From: Nocardioides sp. TRM66260-LWL
GTDB lineage: Bacteria > Actinomycetota > Actinomycetes > Propionibacteriales > Nocardioidaceae
Direction: 5' to 3'
Length of the DNA: 64,000 nucleotides
NCBI RefSeq assembly: GCF_020075545.1
Contig: NZ_JAIQZK010000001.1
Coordinates: 868,001 to 932,000 of the forward strand
The notes beneath the pieces are model-generated. The model had not been told where the DNA came from. It was given only the letters and a program-made list of their open reading frames with translations, and ran no database searches. The first letter of the stretch is position 1; every line of letters begins with the position of its first letter. A program made the position numbers and the translations under genes. This document shows, one piece after another, positions 35,329 to 43,616 of the stretch.

Positions 35329-35700
35329 ATGGCCGAGGTCGTCGTGGCGTACGCGCCGACGCCCGAGGGGGAGGCCGCGCTCGCGGCCGGCGTCGCCGAG
35401 GCGTCCACCCGCGGCAGCGGGTTGGTCGTGGCCCAGGCGCCGCGCAGCTCTCGGCGGGGCGCCGACGACGCCCTTGAGCGGCTCCTGGCCGACCCGCCCG
35501 TCCCTGTCGAGGTGCGGCGGGCCTCGGAGGCCACCGAGCCCGCCGACCACGTCCTGGCGATCTGCGAGGACATCGACGCCGTGCTGCTCGTCATCGGGCT
35601 TCGCCGCCGCTCCCCGGTCGGCAAGCTGATCCTCGGCACCAACGCCCAGCGCATCCTCCTCGACGCGCCGTGCCCCGTCCTGGCGGTGCGGGCGGGCTGA
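35329..35700 (+). CDS. Universal stress protein (UspA family)
   Basis: A 123-residue single-domain Usp. It starts EVVVAYAPTPEGEAAL and ends with VGKLILGTNAQRILLDAPCPVLAVR, where G-x2-G-x9-G-type ATP-binding residues are partly kept (GLRRRSPVGKLILGTNAQ). It is shorter than typical Usp proteins of about 145 residues because the middle helix region is reduced. The ATG is set by AAGGAG (35316-35321) with 7 nt spacing, and TAGGTT (35295-35300) gives a leader of about 20 nt, so this gene is not leaderless. Confidence 0.85.
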   Translation: MAEVVVAYAPTPEGEAALAAGVAEASTRGSGLVVAQAPRSSRRGADDALERLLADPPVPVEVRRASEATEPADHVLAICEDIDAVLLVIGLRRRSPVGKLILGTNAQRILLDAPCPVLAVRAG

Positions 35701-35714
35701 CGTCCCGGGCCCAG

Positions 35715-35768
35715 GCCCGCGCGGCCCGCGCGGCTCGCGCGGTCGGCGCGGCTCGCGCGGCCCGGGCG
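35715..35768. repeat. 9-bp tandem repeat, six units
   Basis: Six 9-bp units (GCCCGCGCG twice, then GCTCGCGCG, GTCGGCGCG, GCTCGCGCG, GCCCGGGCG) lie 14 bp after the Usp stop and about 30 bp before the duplicated gene start. There is no coding support. It may be slippage DNA or form a structured 3' end for the Usp mRNA. Confidence 0.75.
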
Positions 35769-35797
35769 ACTCGGCGGCCTCTGGCACGATCGGCGCC

Positions 35798-35899
35798 ATG
35801 GCGCTCCAGATCGCCCAGGACCCCACCGCCGACCGCGTGCTCGCCGAGCACCCGTTCGCGCTGCTCGCCGGCAGGATGCTCGACCAGCGGCGCTCCTGA
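35798..35899 (+). pseudogene. Truncated 5' copy of the HhH-GPD glycosylase gene
   Basis: It encodes 30 residues matching the start of the intact protein (MALQIAQDPTADRVLAEH, with one Met-to-Arg change), then RRS and a stop. CACGAT (35785-35790) ends 7 nt before the ATG, so it may still be transcribed. It is a gene remnant created by the 91-bp duplication. A short peptide could still be made. Confidence 0.8.
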
Positions 35900-35914
35900 C
35901 CACGAGATTCGAGC

Positions 35915-36244
35915 GTGAAGATCAAGCGGCGTCCCGAGCTGCGCGCTCGCGTCCGCTGGCAGAGCACCGGAGACCTCTACTTTCCGTGGGCGGCCGACCT
36001 CGAGGGCGTCTGGTGGGTGCTGCGCCTCAACAGCTGGCCTGATCATCCGATGTACACGCTCTTCGTCGCGGGCTCGCGGCGTCTCGACCTGGACGACATC
36101 CCGCCTCGCTGGAAGGAGGGCGAATCGGGCGCGGCCGAGCTGCCGGAGATCGACGTCGCCACGGCCCTTCGTCCGGTCCGCGCACTCCTGGCGTATGGGA
36201 GCGAAGTCGGCCAGCCCTGTGCCAACCCCTTCTGCTGCGGCTGA
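35915..36244 (+). CDS. Orphan small protein inside the duplicated region
   Basis: A 109-residue protein, MKIKRRPELRARVRWQ..., with aromatic-rich DLYFPWAADLEGVWWVLRLN, a PDHPMYTLFV segment and a C-terminal NPFCCG. No family is recognised. The compact Trp-rich fold and small size would suit an immunity-type or ligand-binding protein, but that is speculation. The GTG start is close to the remnant's stop and lies between direct repeats. It has slightly less extreme codon use than its neighbours (for example ATC/GAT/AAC runs), compatible with arrival from elsewhere. Confidence 0.6.
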   Translation: MKIKRRPELRARVRWQSTGDLYFPWAADLEGVWWVLRLNSWPDHPMYTLFVAGSRRLDLDDIPPRWKEGESGAAELPEIDVATALRPVRALLAYGSEVGQPCANPFCCG

Positions 36245-36258
36245 GGCAGGATGGCGTT

Positions 36259-36831
36259 ATGGCCCTCCAGATCGCCCAGGACCCCACCGCCGACCGCGTG
36301 CTCGCCGAGCACCCGTTCGCGCTGCTCGCCGGCATGATGCTCGACCAGCAGTACCCCATGGAGCACGCCTTCCGCGGGCCGGCCAAGGTGCTCGAGCGAC
36401 TCGGCACGTTCGACCCCTCGGCGATCGCCGACACCGACGCCGAGGAGTTCGCCGCGCTCTGCGCGCAGACCCCCGCGATCCACCGCTTCCCGGGCTCGAT
36501 GGCCGCACGGCTGCAGGAGCTCGCCCGCGTGGTGGTCGACGAGTACGACGGCGACGCCGCCCGCATCTGGACCGAGGCCGCCAGCGGCGCCGACCTGCTC
36601 AAGCGGATCCAGGGCCTGCCCGGCTTCGGCCGGCAGAAGGCGCAGATCTTCACCGCGCTGGTCGCCAAGCAGCTCGGGGTGCGCCCCGACGGGTGGGAGA
36701 GGGCGGCGGGCGACTACGCGCTCGAGGGTCACCGGTCCGTGGCCGACGTCGTCGACGGCGACTCGCTGCAGAAGGTGCGCGACTTCAAGCAGGCCGCCAA
36801 GGCCGCGAAGAAGGCGGCCTCGGCCGGCTGA
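36259..36831 (+). CDS. HhH-GPD type base-excision DNA repair protein
   Basis: A 190-residue member of the HhH-GPD superfamily. The helix-hairpin-helix is KRIQGLPGFGRQKAQIFTALV (about residues 115-135), and the upstream helices carry LLAGMMLDQQYPMEHAFRGP. There is no C-terminal 4Fe-4S cysteine cluster, unlike endonuclease III. The target base and catalytic residue are not certain. CAGGAT (36247-36252) ends 6 nt before the ATG. The first 91 bp are duplicated upstream, so this copy's promoter and 5' end may derive from the recombination event. Confidence 0.87.
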   Translation: MALQIAQDPTADRVLAEHPFALLAGMMLDQQYPMEHAFRGPAKVLERLGTFDPSAIADTDAEEFAALCAQTPAIHRFPGSMAARLQELARVVVDEYDGDAARIWTEAASGADLLKRIQGLPGFGRQKAQIFTALVAKQLGVRPDGWERAAGDYALEGHRSVADVVDGDSLQKVRDFKQAAKAAKKAASAG

Positions 36832-36962
36832 CGGGCCGTGCGTCCGCCCCGCAGGTGCGCCCTCGGCGTCAAGATCCTTTCGGGCCCATGGCAGAATGTG
36901 AGTGCGGCTCTTGACGACTCCGGGCCTCGCCGCGCCCATCTCCTGCCCCACGAGAGGTGTTC

Positions 36963-38594
<1,632 letters not shown>

Positions 38595-38605
38595 CGCCAC
38601 CGACG

Positions 38606-38644
38606 CGAAGGGCCCCGATCCGCGATGCGGATCGGGGCCCTTCG
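38606..38644. terminator. rpoD terminator hairpin
   Basis: An 18-bp perfect stem, CGAAGGGCCCCGATCCGC (38606-38623) with its complement (38627-38644), around the loop GAT. It lies between convergent rpoD and the TM2 gene, 11 bp after the rpoD stop. Confidence 0.85.
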
Positions 38645-38655
38645 TGCGTGACGGG

Positions 38656-38892
38656 TCAGGCCAGGGGGCGGCCGTGCGCGTCGGTGTCGATCTTCCCGAC
38701 GAGGATCAGGACGCCCTCGACGAAGCCCCAGATCGCGCCGATGCCGACGGTGACGGCGCTGACGACCAGCTGGAGGACGCCCTTCTTCGGGTTGCCGAGG
38801 TAGAAGGAGTGGGCGCCGAGTCCGCCGAGGAGGATCCCGAGCAGGCCGGCGACGATCTTCGACTTCGCGGGTGCGGTGACGGGGCTGGACAT
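38656..38892 (-). CDS. TM2 domain-containing membrane protein
   Basis: A 78-residue protein with the TM2 signature: two helices (about 14-33 and 41-65) around HSFYLGNPKKGVLQL, and an acidic C-terminus. The function is unknown; TM2 proteins are small membrane proteins found in many bacteria. The ATG at 38892 follows AAGGAG with 6 nt spacing. Confidence 0.85.
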   Translation of the reverse strand: MSSPVTAPAKSKIVAGLLGILLGGLGAHSFYLGNPKKGVLQLVVSAVTVGIGAIWGFVEGVLILVGKIDTDAHGRPLA

Positions 38893-39008
38893 GGTGGTCT
38901 CCTTCGATGGTGGTGCCGGCGACGGTGCCGGACCGGGCGGCGCCGGTGCCACCCGTGATCGCCGACCGTAGCGACGGGCGGGGGTCGTCGCCGCTGTTCC
39001 GGGAGGAC

Positions 39009-39875
39009 TTAACCCGCCGCGACCAGCGCCACCGCGAGTCCGCACAGGGCGAGCCCGAGCCCCTGCAGCCGGTGGATCGGCTCGCGCAGGACGCCGGCGG
39101 CGAGCAGCACCGTCCCCGCGGGGTAGAGAGCGGCGATGACGGCGACGACCGTCAGGTAGCCGTGGTGGGTGGCGGTGAGGAAGAGCAGCACGGCCAGTGC
39201 GCCGAGCAGGCCGGTGAGCGCACCGAGGGCGGCGCCGCGGCGTGCGCCGGCCAGCGCCGCCGAGCCCAGGCCGCCGCTCGCGGCGGCCAGCAGGCCCAGG
39301 GTGAGGGCGCCGCCGGTCTGGCTGGCGGCCAGCGGCAGGGCGCCGGCGGCGTCCGGCACCTGGGCGATCGCGGCGAAGAGCAGGCCGAAGCCGAGACCGG
39401 CCAGGAGGCCGTCGCGCAGCCCGTCGGCCGGGGAGGCGGCGTCGGGCACGGAGTGCGGGTCGGCGCCCGGCTCGCTGGCCACCAGCCAGATCGCGGGCAC
39501 GGCGGCGAGCATGCCGAGGAGCACGAGGACGCCCGGCCGCTCGCCCGACGCGAGGCCGACGACGACCGGCACGACGGCGGCGGCGACGCCCGACACCGGC
39601 GCCACCACGCCCATGCGTCCGGACGCCAGACCGCGGTAGAGGAAGGCGACGCCGAAGCCGTTGCCGAGCCCGGCCAGGAGTCCCCAGGCGAGATCGGCCC
39701 GGGTCGGGTCGCCGGTCACGAGCGTGACGCCGAGCAGCGCCACGAGCAGCGCGCCGGCGAGCTGGCCGGCGATGCCGACCGTCCAGGCCGAGGCGCGCTT
39801 GGAGGCGAGGCCGCCGAGGAAGTCCGAGAGCCCGTACGCGGCCGCCGAGGCGAGCGCCAGGCCGACGGCGATCAC
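39009..39875 (-). CDS. EamA/DMT family transporter
   Basis: A 288-residue membrane protein with ten hydrophobic segments arranged as two five-helix repeats, each an EamA domain: repeat one from VGLALASAAAYGLSDFLGG, repeat two from GLGFGLLFAAIAQ. It is a drug/metabolite transporter of unknown substrate. The start overlaps the DUF456 stop by GTGA (39872-39875). Confidence 0.85.
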   Translation of the reverse strand: MIAVGLALASAAAYGLSDFLGGLASKRASAWTVGIAGQLAGALLVALLGVTLVTGDPTRADLAWGLLAGLGNGFGVAFLYRGLASGRMGVVAPVSGVAAAVVPVVVGLASGERPGVLVLLGMLAAVPAIWLVASEPGADPHSVPDAASPADGLRDGLLAGLGFGLLFAAIAQVPDAAGALPLAASQTGGALTLGLLAAASGGLGSAALAGARRGAALGALTGLLGALAVLLFLTATHHGYLTVVAVIAALYPAGTVLLAAGVLREPIHRLQGLGLALCGLAVALVAAG

Positions 39876-40345
39876 GCGGCCACCGCGCCGACGACCCAGG
39901 TGCCGGCCGCGAGCAGCCCCGCGACCAGCTCGAGCAGGATGCTGAGCCCGACGGCGGCCAGGGCGTCCTTGGTCGACGCCCAGGCGCGCGCGGCGCCGAG
40001 CCGCCGGACCTCGGCCAGGTAGACGCCGAGCACGAACCCCAGCGGCAGCCCGACGATCGGCACCACGAAGAACCCGACCACGCCGAGGACGGCGCCAGCG
40101 AGCTGGGTCGACCCCGGGACGCCGGCGCGCTGGAGGCGGCGGCCGGGCACCGCGTACTTCACGACCGTGCCGAGGACGAGGACGGCCAGGGCGAGGGAGA
40201 GCGTGATCCAGCCCGTGCTGCTGGACTCCACCACGGCCCACACGAGGATCGCCCCGCCGATCAGCGTCGTGCCGGGCAGCAGCGGGACCAGCACGCCCAC
40301 CAGGCCGACGGCGATGACCAGGGCGATGACGACGTCGAGCAGCAC
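39872..40345 (-). CDS. DUF456 family membrane protein
   Basis: A 157-residue polytopic membrane protein with about four to five helices. Signature pieces are VPLLPGTTLIGGAILVWA and GFFVVPIVGLPLGFVLGVYLAE, typical of DUF456 with its Gly-rich hinges. The function is unknown. GTG start at 40345. It is coupled to the EamA gene. Confidence 0.85.
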   Translation of the reverse strand: MLLDVVIALVIAVGLVGVLVPLLPGTTLIGGAILVWAVVESSSTGWITLSLALAVLVLGTVVKYAVPGRRLQRAGVPGSTQLAGAVLGVVGFFVVPIVGLPLGFVLGVYLAEVRRLGAARAWASTKDALAAVGLSILLELVAGLLAAGTWVVGAVAA

Positions 40346-40387
40346 GACGTCAGCCTGCCATCCCGCCGTGCGAAGCCTGGAGAAGCA

Positions 40388-40420
40388 CGACGGCCCCGGT
40401 CACGGGGACCGGGGCCGTCG
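40388..40420. terminator. Terminator hairpin after the DUF7455 gene
   Basis: A 14-bp perfect stem, CGACGGCCCCGGTC (40388-40401) with its complement (40407-40420), and a 5-nt loop ACGGG, beginning 20 bp after the DUF7455 stop on the minus strand and just upstream of the DUF456 start. It likely ends the DUF7455 transcript. Confidence 0.75.
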
Positions 40421-40439
40421 GGGACGGATGCAGGTGGGG

Positions 40440-40661
40440 TCAGTCGGCGCTGATGGCCGGGGATCCGGTGAGCTTGTGCGTCTCGTCGACGACGGTGATC
40501 GCCAGCTCCTTGATCTTGTCGCCGTGCTCGCGCGCGTGGTGGGCGCAGAAGAGGAGCTCGCCACCGGAACGCAGCTCCACCCGAAGGTAGGCCTGGGCTC
40601 CGCAACGGTCACAGCGGTCCGCAGCGGTCAGCGGGTTGCTGGGGGCAACGGCAGTGGTCAC
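40440..40661 (-). CDS. DUF7455 small zinc-ribbon-like protein
   Basis: A 73-residue protein. It has CDRCGAQAYLRVELRSGG (two Cys in CxxC) and FCAHHAREHGDKI (Cys and His), a likely zinc-binding fold. In actinobacteria it sits between the principal sigma gene and topoisomerase IV B, as here. The function is unknown. The GTG at 40661 is set by AGG-rich sequence upstream. A promoter fits on the minus strand: TTGACC (40710-40715), 17 bp, CAGGAC (40687-40692). Confidence 0.85.
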   Translation of the reverse strand: MTTAVAPSNPLTAADRCDRCGAQAYLRVELRSGGELLFCAHHAREHGDKIKELAITVVDETHKLTGSPAISAD

Positions 40662-40686
40662 ATCGGCCTCATTTCCTCGTCTCGGT

Positions 40687-40715
40687 GTCCTGCTCAACGT
40701 AACGACGGGGGTCAA
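40687..40715 (-). promoter_or_regulatory. SigA-type promoter for the DUF7455 gene
   Basis: TTGACC (40710-40715), an exact 17-bp spacer and CAGGAC (40687-40692) on the minus strand. The start point near 40680 leaves a leader of about 20 nt carrying the ribosome site. Confidence 0.55.
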
Positions 40716-41165
40716 GATTCCCGTCGTCGTGTGGCGCAGGCCACCTGCATCCCATCATGGATCCTCGGGCTGGCCCCTGCGCGGCGGTACTGGTGGGTTC
40801 GGCAGGGCAGCCGTCGGGTTGAGCGGTTGTGCTGGTACGGGTTCCTCGCCGGGGCCCGTTCCACGCCCGCGAAGGGGTGGGACGTCTGACGCGGCTTCCG
40901 CGGAGTCGACCCGACGCCGTCGTCGGTCCGGCTCCTCTGGCCACCAGTGCTGACGACCAGTGTGACGGCGACGCCTCGACTCTCGTCGGGGATTCGGTGC
41001 GATCGCCCTCACGGATGCCTCGACGGTAGCCGGGGCCACCGACAGCGCCGTGCAGGCGAGCCTGCACCGGGCCGCGGCGTGTCGTCGCCTAGATTGGCCT
41101 CGCGCCCGAGGGCGCGGCCCGCGGCGTCGCGGGCGACGTCGAACCACCGCACCAGGAGCCCCACG
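40716..41165. other. 450-bp intergenic region upstream of topoisomerase IV B
   Basis: No convincing gene is seen on either strand. Open frames here have Arg/Ser/Thr-rich compositions typical of shadows. It holds the DUF7455 promoter edge, a perfect 18-bp palindrome GTGCAGGC-GA-GCCTGCAC (41050-41067), and TAGATT (41090-41095), the likely -10 for the topoisomerase gene with a start near 41102. The palindrome lies around -35 to -52 of that promoter, so it is a possible operator. Confidence 0.5.
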
Positions 41166-43229
41166 ATCGCCGAGAACGCCTACAACGCCGCGCACCTGCT
41201 CGTCCTCGAGGGGCTCGAGGCCGTCCGCAAGCGGCCCGGCATGTACATCGGCTCCACCGACACCCGCGGCCTCATGCACTGCCTGTGGGAGATCATCGAC
41301 AACGGCGTCGACGAGGCGCTGGCCGGCGCGGCGTCCCGCGTCGAGGTGACCCTGCACGCCGACGGCTCCGCGGAGGTGCACGACGACGGTCGCGGCATCC
41401 CGACCGACAAGGAGCCCAAGACGGGGCTCCCGGGCGTCGAGGTCGTCGCCACGAAGCTGCACGCCGGCGGCAAGTTCGGCGGCGGCTCCTACGTCGCCAC
41501 GGGCGGCCTGCACGGCGTCGGCCTCTCGGTCGTCAACGCGCTCTCGAGCCGCATGGACATCGACGTCGAGCGCTCGCCCGCGGTGCAGGGCCTCTCGTTC
41601 CAGCGTGGCGTGCCCGGCGTCTTCGACGCCGAGGGCCTGGGCGGGGCGTTCACCCCGCAGTCGGGCCTGACCCGCAAGGGCGGCCGCGTGGCCAAGGGAC
41701 GCAGCGGCACGCTCATCCGCTTCTGGCCCGACCGGCAGATCTTCACGAAGGACGCCCGGTTCGTCTACGACGAGCTGGTCACCCGCGCCCGCCAGACCTC
41801 CTTCATCGTGCCGGGCCTGGAGATCGTCCTGCGCGACCTGCGCGGGGAGGAGCCGGTGGAGGAGTCGTTCCTGCACGCCGGCGGCATCGGCGAGTTCGCG
41901 GAGTTCCTGGCCGCCGACGAGCCGGTCACCGGCGTCCTGCGGCTGCAGGGCACCGACACGTTCAAGGAGACCGTGCCGCTGCTCGACGAGCAGGGCCACA
42001 TGACGCCGCAAGAGGTCGAGCGCGAGCTCGGCGTCGACGTCGCGGTGCGCTGGGGCATGGGCTACGACACCGAGCTGCGCTCGTTCGTCAACGTGATCGC
42101 CACGCCCAAGGGCGGCACGCACGTGAGCGGCTTCGAGGCCGCGCTCACCAAGACGTTCAACGAGGTCATGCGGGCCGCCAAGGTGCTCAAGACCGCCGAC
42201 GACGACGTGATCAAGGACGACGTGCTCGAGGGCCTCACCGCCGTCGTCACCGTGCGCTTGGCCGAGCCGCAGTTCGAGGGCCAGACCAAGGAGATCCTCG
42301 GCACCCCGGCGGTGCGCGCGATCGTCCGCAAGGTCGTCGCCGCCGAGCTCAAGGCGTTCCTGACCTCGACCAAGCGCGACGAGAAGGCGCAGGCGCGGCT
42401 CGTCATGGAGAAGGTCGCCGGCGCGGCCAAGACCCGGCTCGCGGCCCGCCAGCACAAGGAGAACCAGCGTCGCAAGAACGCGCTGGAGTCGTCCTCGCTG
42501 CCGGCCAAGCTCGCCGACTGCCGCTCCAGCGACGCCGACCGCACCGAGCTGTTCATCGTCGAGGGCGACTCCGCGCTCGGCACCGCCAAGCTGGCGCGCA
42601 ACTCGGAGTTCCAGGCGCTGCTGCCCATCCGCGGCAAGATCCTCAACGTCCAGAAGGCGTCCGTGGGCGACATGCTCAAGAACGCCGAGTGCGCCTCGAT
42701 CATCCAGGTCGTCGGGGCCGGATCGGGGCGCACCTTCGACCTCGACGCCGCCCGCTACGGTCGGATCATCTTCATGGCCGACGCCGACTCCGACGGCGCG
42801 CACATCCGCTGCCTGCTGGCAACGCTGTTCTTCAAGTACATGCCCGACCTCGTGCGCGAGGGCCGCGTCTACTCCGCCGTGCCGCCGCTGCACCGCATCG
42901 AGCTGTCCAACCCCAAGAAGGGCATGGACAAGTACCTCTACACCTACTCCGACGACGAGCTGCAGCGCACGCTCGCCGACCTGCGGCGCCGCAACGTCCG
43001 CTGGAAGGACCCCATCCAGCGCTACAAGGGCCTCGGCGAGATGGACGCCGACCAGCTGGCCGAGACCACCATGGACCCGCGCCACCGCACCCTGCGTCGC
43101 ATCACCGTCGACGACGCCGACGCCGCCTCGCAGGTCTTCGAGCTGCTGATGGGCTCGGAGGTCGCGCCCCGCAAGGAGTTCATCGTCCAGGGGGCCTACG
43201 AGGTCGACGTCGAGGCGCTGGACGCCTGA
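41166..43229 (+). CDS. parE: DNA topoisomerase IV subunit B (ParE/ParY type), non-canonical start
   Basis: A protein of 687 residues if started at 41166. It is a type IIA topoisomerase ATPase subunit. The GHKL ATPase has EIIDNGVDEALAG, DDGRGIPTD and GGLHGVGLSVVNALS. The Toprim domain has FIVEGDSALG, RGKILNVQKA and DADSDGAHI. Position beside rpoD/DUF7455 and pairing with a ParC-like gene favour topoisomerase IV over gyrase. No ATG, GTG, TTG or CTG lies in frame between the -10 at 41090 and the conserved YNAAHLLVLEGLEAVRKRPG. AGGAG (41154-41158) is 7 nt from ATC at 41166 and 4 nt from ACG at 41163. ATC is preferred. The long upstream extension is not credible. Confidence 0.93.
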   Translation: MAENAYNAAHLLVLEGLEAVRKRPGMYIGSTDTRGLMHCLWEIIDNGVDEALAGAASRVEVTLHADGSAEVHDDGRGIPTDKEPKTGLPGVEVVATKLHAGGKFGGGSYVATGGLHGVGLSVVNALSSRMDIDVERSPAVQGLSFQRGVPGVFDAEGLGGAFTPQSGLTRKGGRVAKGRSGTLIRFWPDRQIFTKDARFVYDELVTRARQTSFIVPGLEIVLRDLRGEEPVEESFLHAGGIGEFAEFLAADEPVTGVLRLQGTDTFKETVPLLDEQGHMTPQEVERELGVDVAVRWGMGYDTELRSFVNVIATPKGGTHVSGFEAALTKTFNEVMRAAKVLKTADDDVIKDDVLEGLTAVVTVRLAEPQFEGQTKEILGTPAVRAIVRKVVAAELKAFLTSTKRDEKAQARLVMEKVAGAAKTRLAARQHKENQRRKNALESSSLPAKLADCRSSDADRTELFIVEGDSALGTAKLARNSEFQALLPIRGKILNVQKASVGDMLKNAECASIIQVVGAGSGRTFDLDAARYGRIIFMADADSDGAHIRCLLATLFFKYMPDLVREGRVYSAVPPLHRIELSNPKKGMDKYLYTYSDDELQRTLADLRRRNVRWKDPIQRYKGLGEMDADQLAETTMDPRHRTLRRITVDDADAASQVFELLMGSEVAPRKEFIVQGAYEVDVEALDA

Positions 43230-43234
43230 CGCCG

Positions 43235-43612
43235 GTGATCTCCCCGAAGGACCGCACCGCCGCGTTGGCGCTGCTCAAGGCGCGCGGCGCGAAGCCGCGC
43301 AAGGGCACGCCGCGGCTCGTCGTCGGCGACCTGCACTGGTACGTCGGCCTGCGGGCCTCCGGACGCGGACCGGACGCCGGGTGGCTGCTCGAGGTCGGCT
43401 GCTGGCTGCCCCGGCTCACGCCGGAGCCCGAGGCCGGGGCGATCGACTGCCCGGCGATGCTCGACGTCGCGGCCGGCGACGACCTGCTCGCGACGCTGAC
43501 CGGCGTCGTCGACGGGATCGCCGACGTCGGCGACCTCGACGCGCTGCGCGGCTGGCTCGCCGCCCACCCGGAGGCCGTCGTCGACCGGGTGCTGCGCGAC
43601 CGGCTCGGCTGA
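43235..43612 (+). CDS. Conserved hypothetical protein, 125 aa
   Basis: A 125-residue soluble protein starting VISPKDRTAALALLKARGAKPRK, with VVGDLHWYVGLRASGRG and WLLEVGCWLPRL segments. No family is recognised. The GTG lies 5 bp after the parE stop, so it is in the same operon. It converges with the P55-like gene 4 bp away. Confidence 0.55.
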   Translation: MISPKDRTAALALLKARGAKPRKGTPRLVVGDLHWYVGLRASGRGPDAGWLLEVGCWLPRLTPEPEAGAIDCPAMLDVAAGDDLLATLTGVVDGIADVGDLDALRGWLAAHPEAVVDRVLRDRLG

Positions 43613-43616
43613 CGCC

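Larger units (their letters stand above)
35798..36349 (+). repeat. Direct repeat pair flanking an orphan gene
   Basis: The first 91 bases of the HhH-GPD gene occur twice: 35798-35888 and 36259-36349, identical at 89 of 91 positions. The roughly 15 bp upstream of each ATG are also similar (GGCACGATCGGCG versus GGCAGGATGGCG), each with a -10-like box. The 461-bp unit from one ATG to the next contains the truncated copy and a 109-residue gene. It looks like a duplication or integration scar, but no recombinase is present. Confidence 0.85.

Noticed and set aside
35798..36349. Insertion sequence or prophage
   Set aside because: There is no transposase, integrase or terminal inverted repeat; only a gene-start duplication and one small gene are visible.
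40669..41067. 132-residue open frame upstream of topoisomerase IV B
   Set aside because: The composition is Arg/Ser/Thr/Pro-rich with no motif, it overlaps the DUF7455 promoter, and it has no ribosome site or -10 box.
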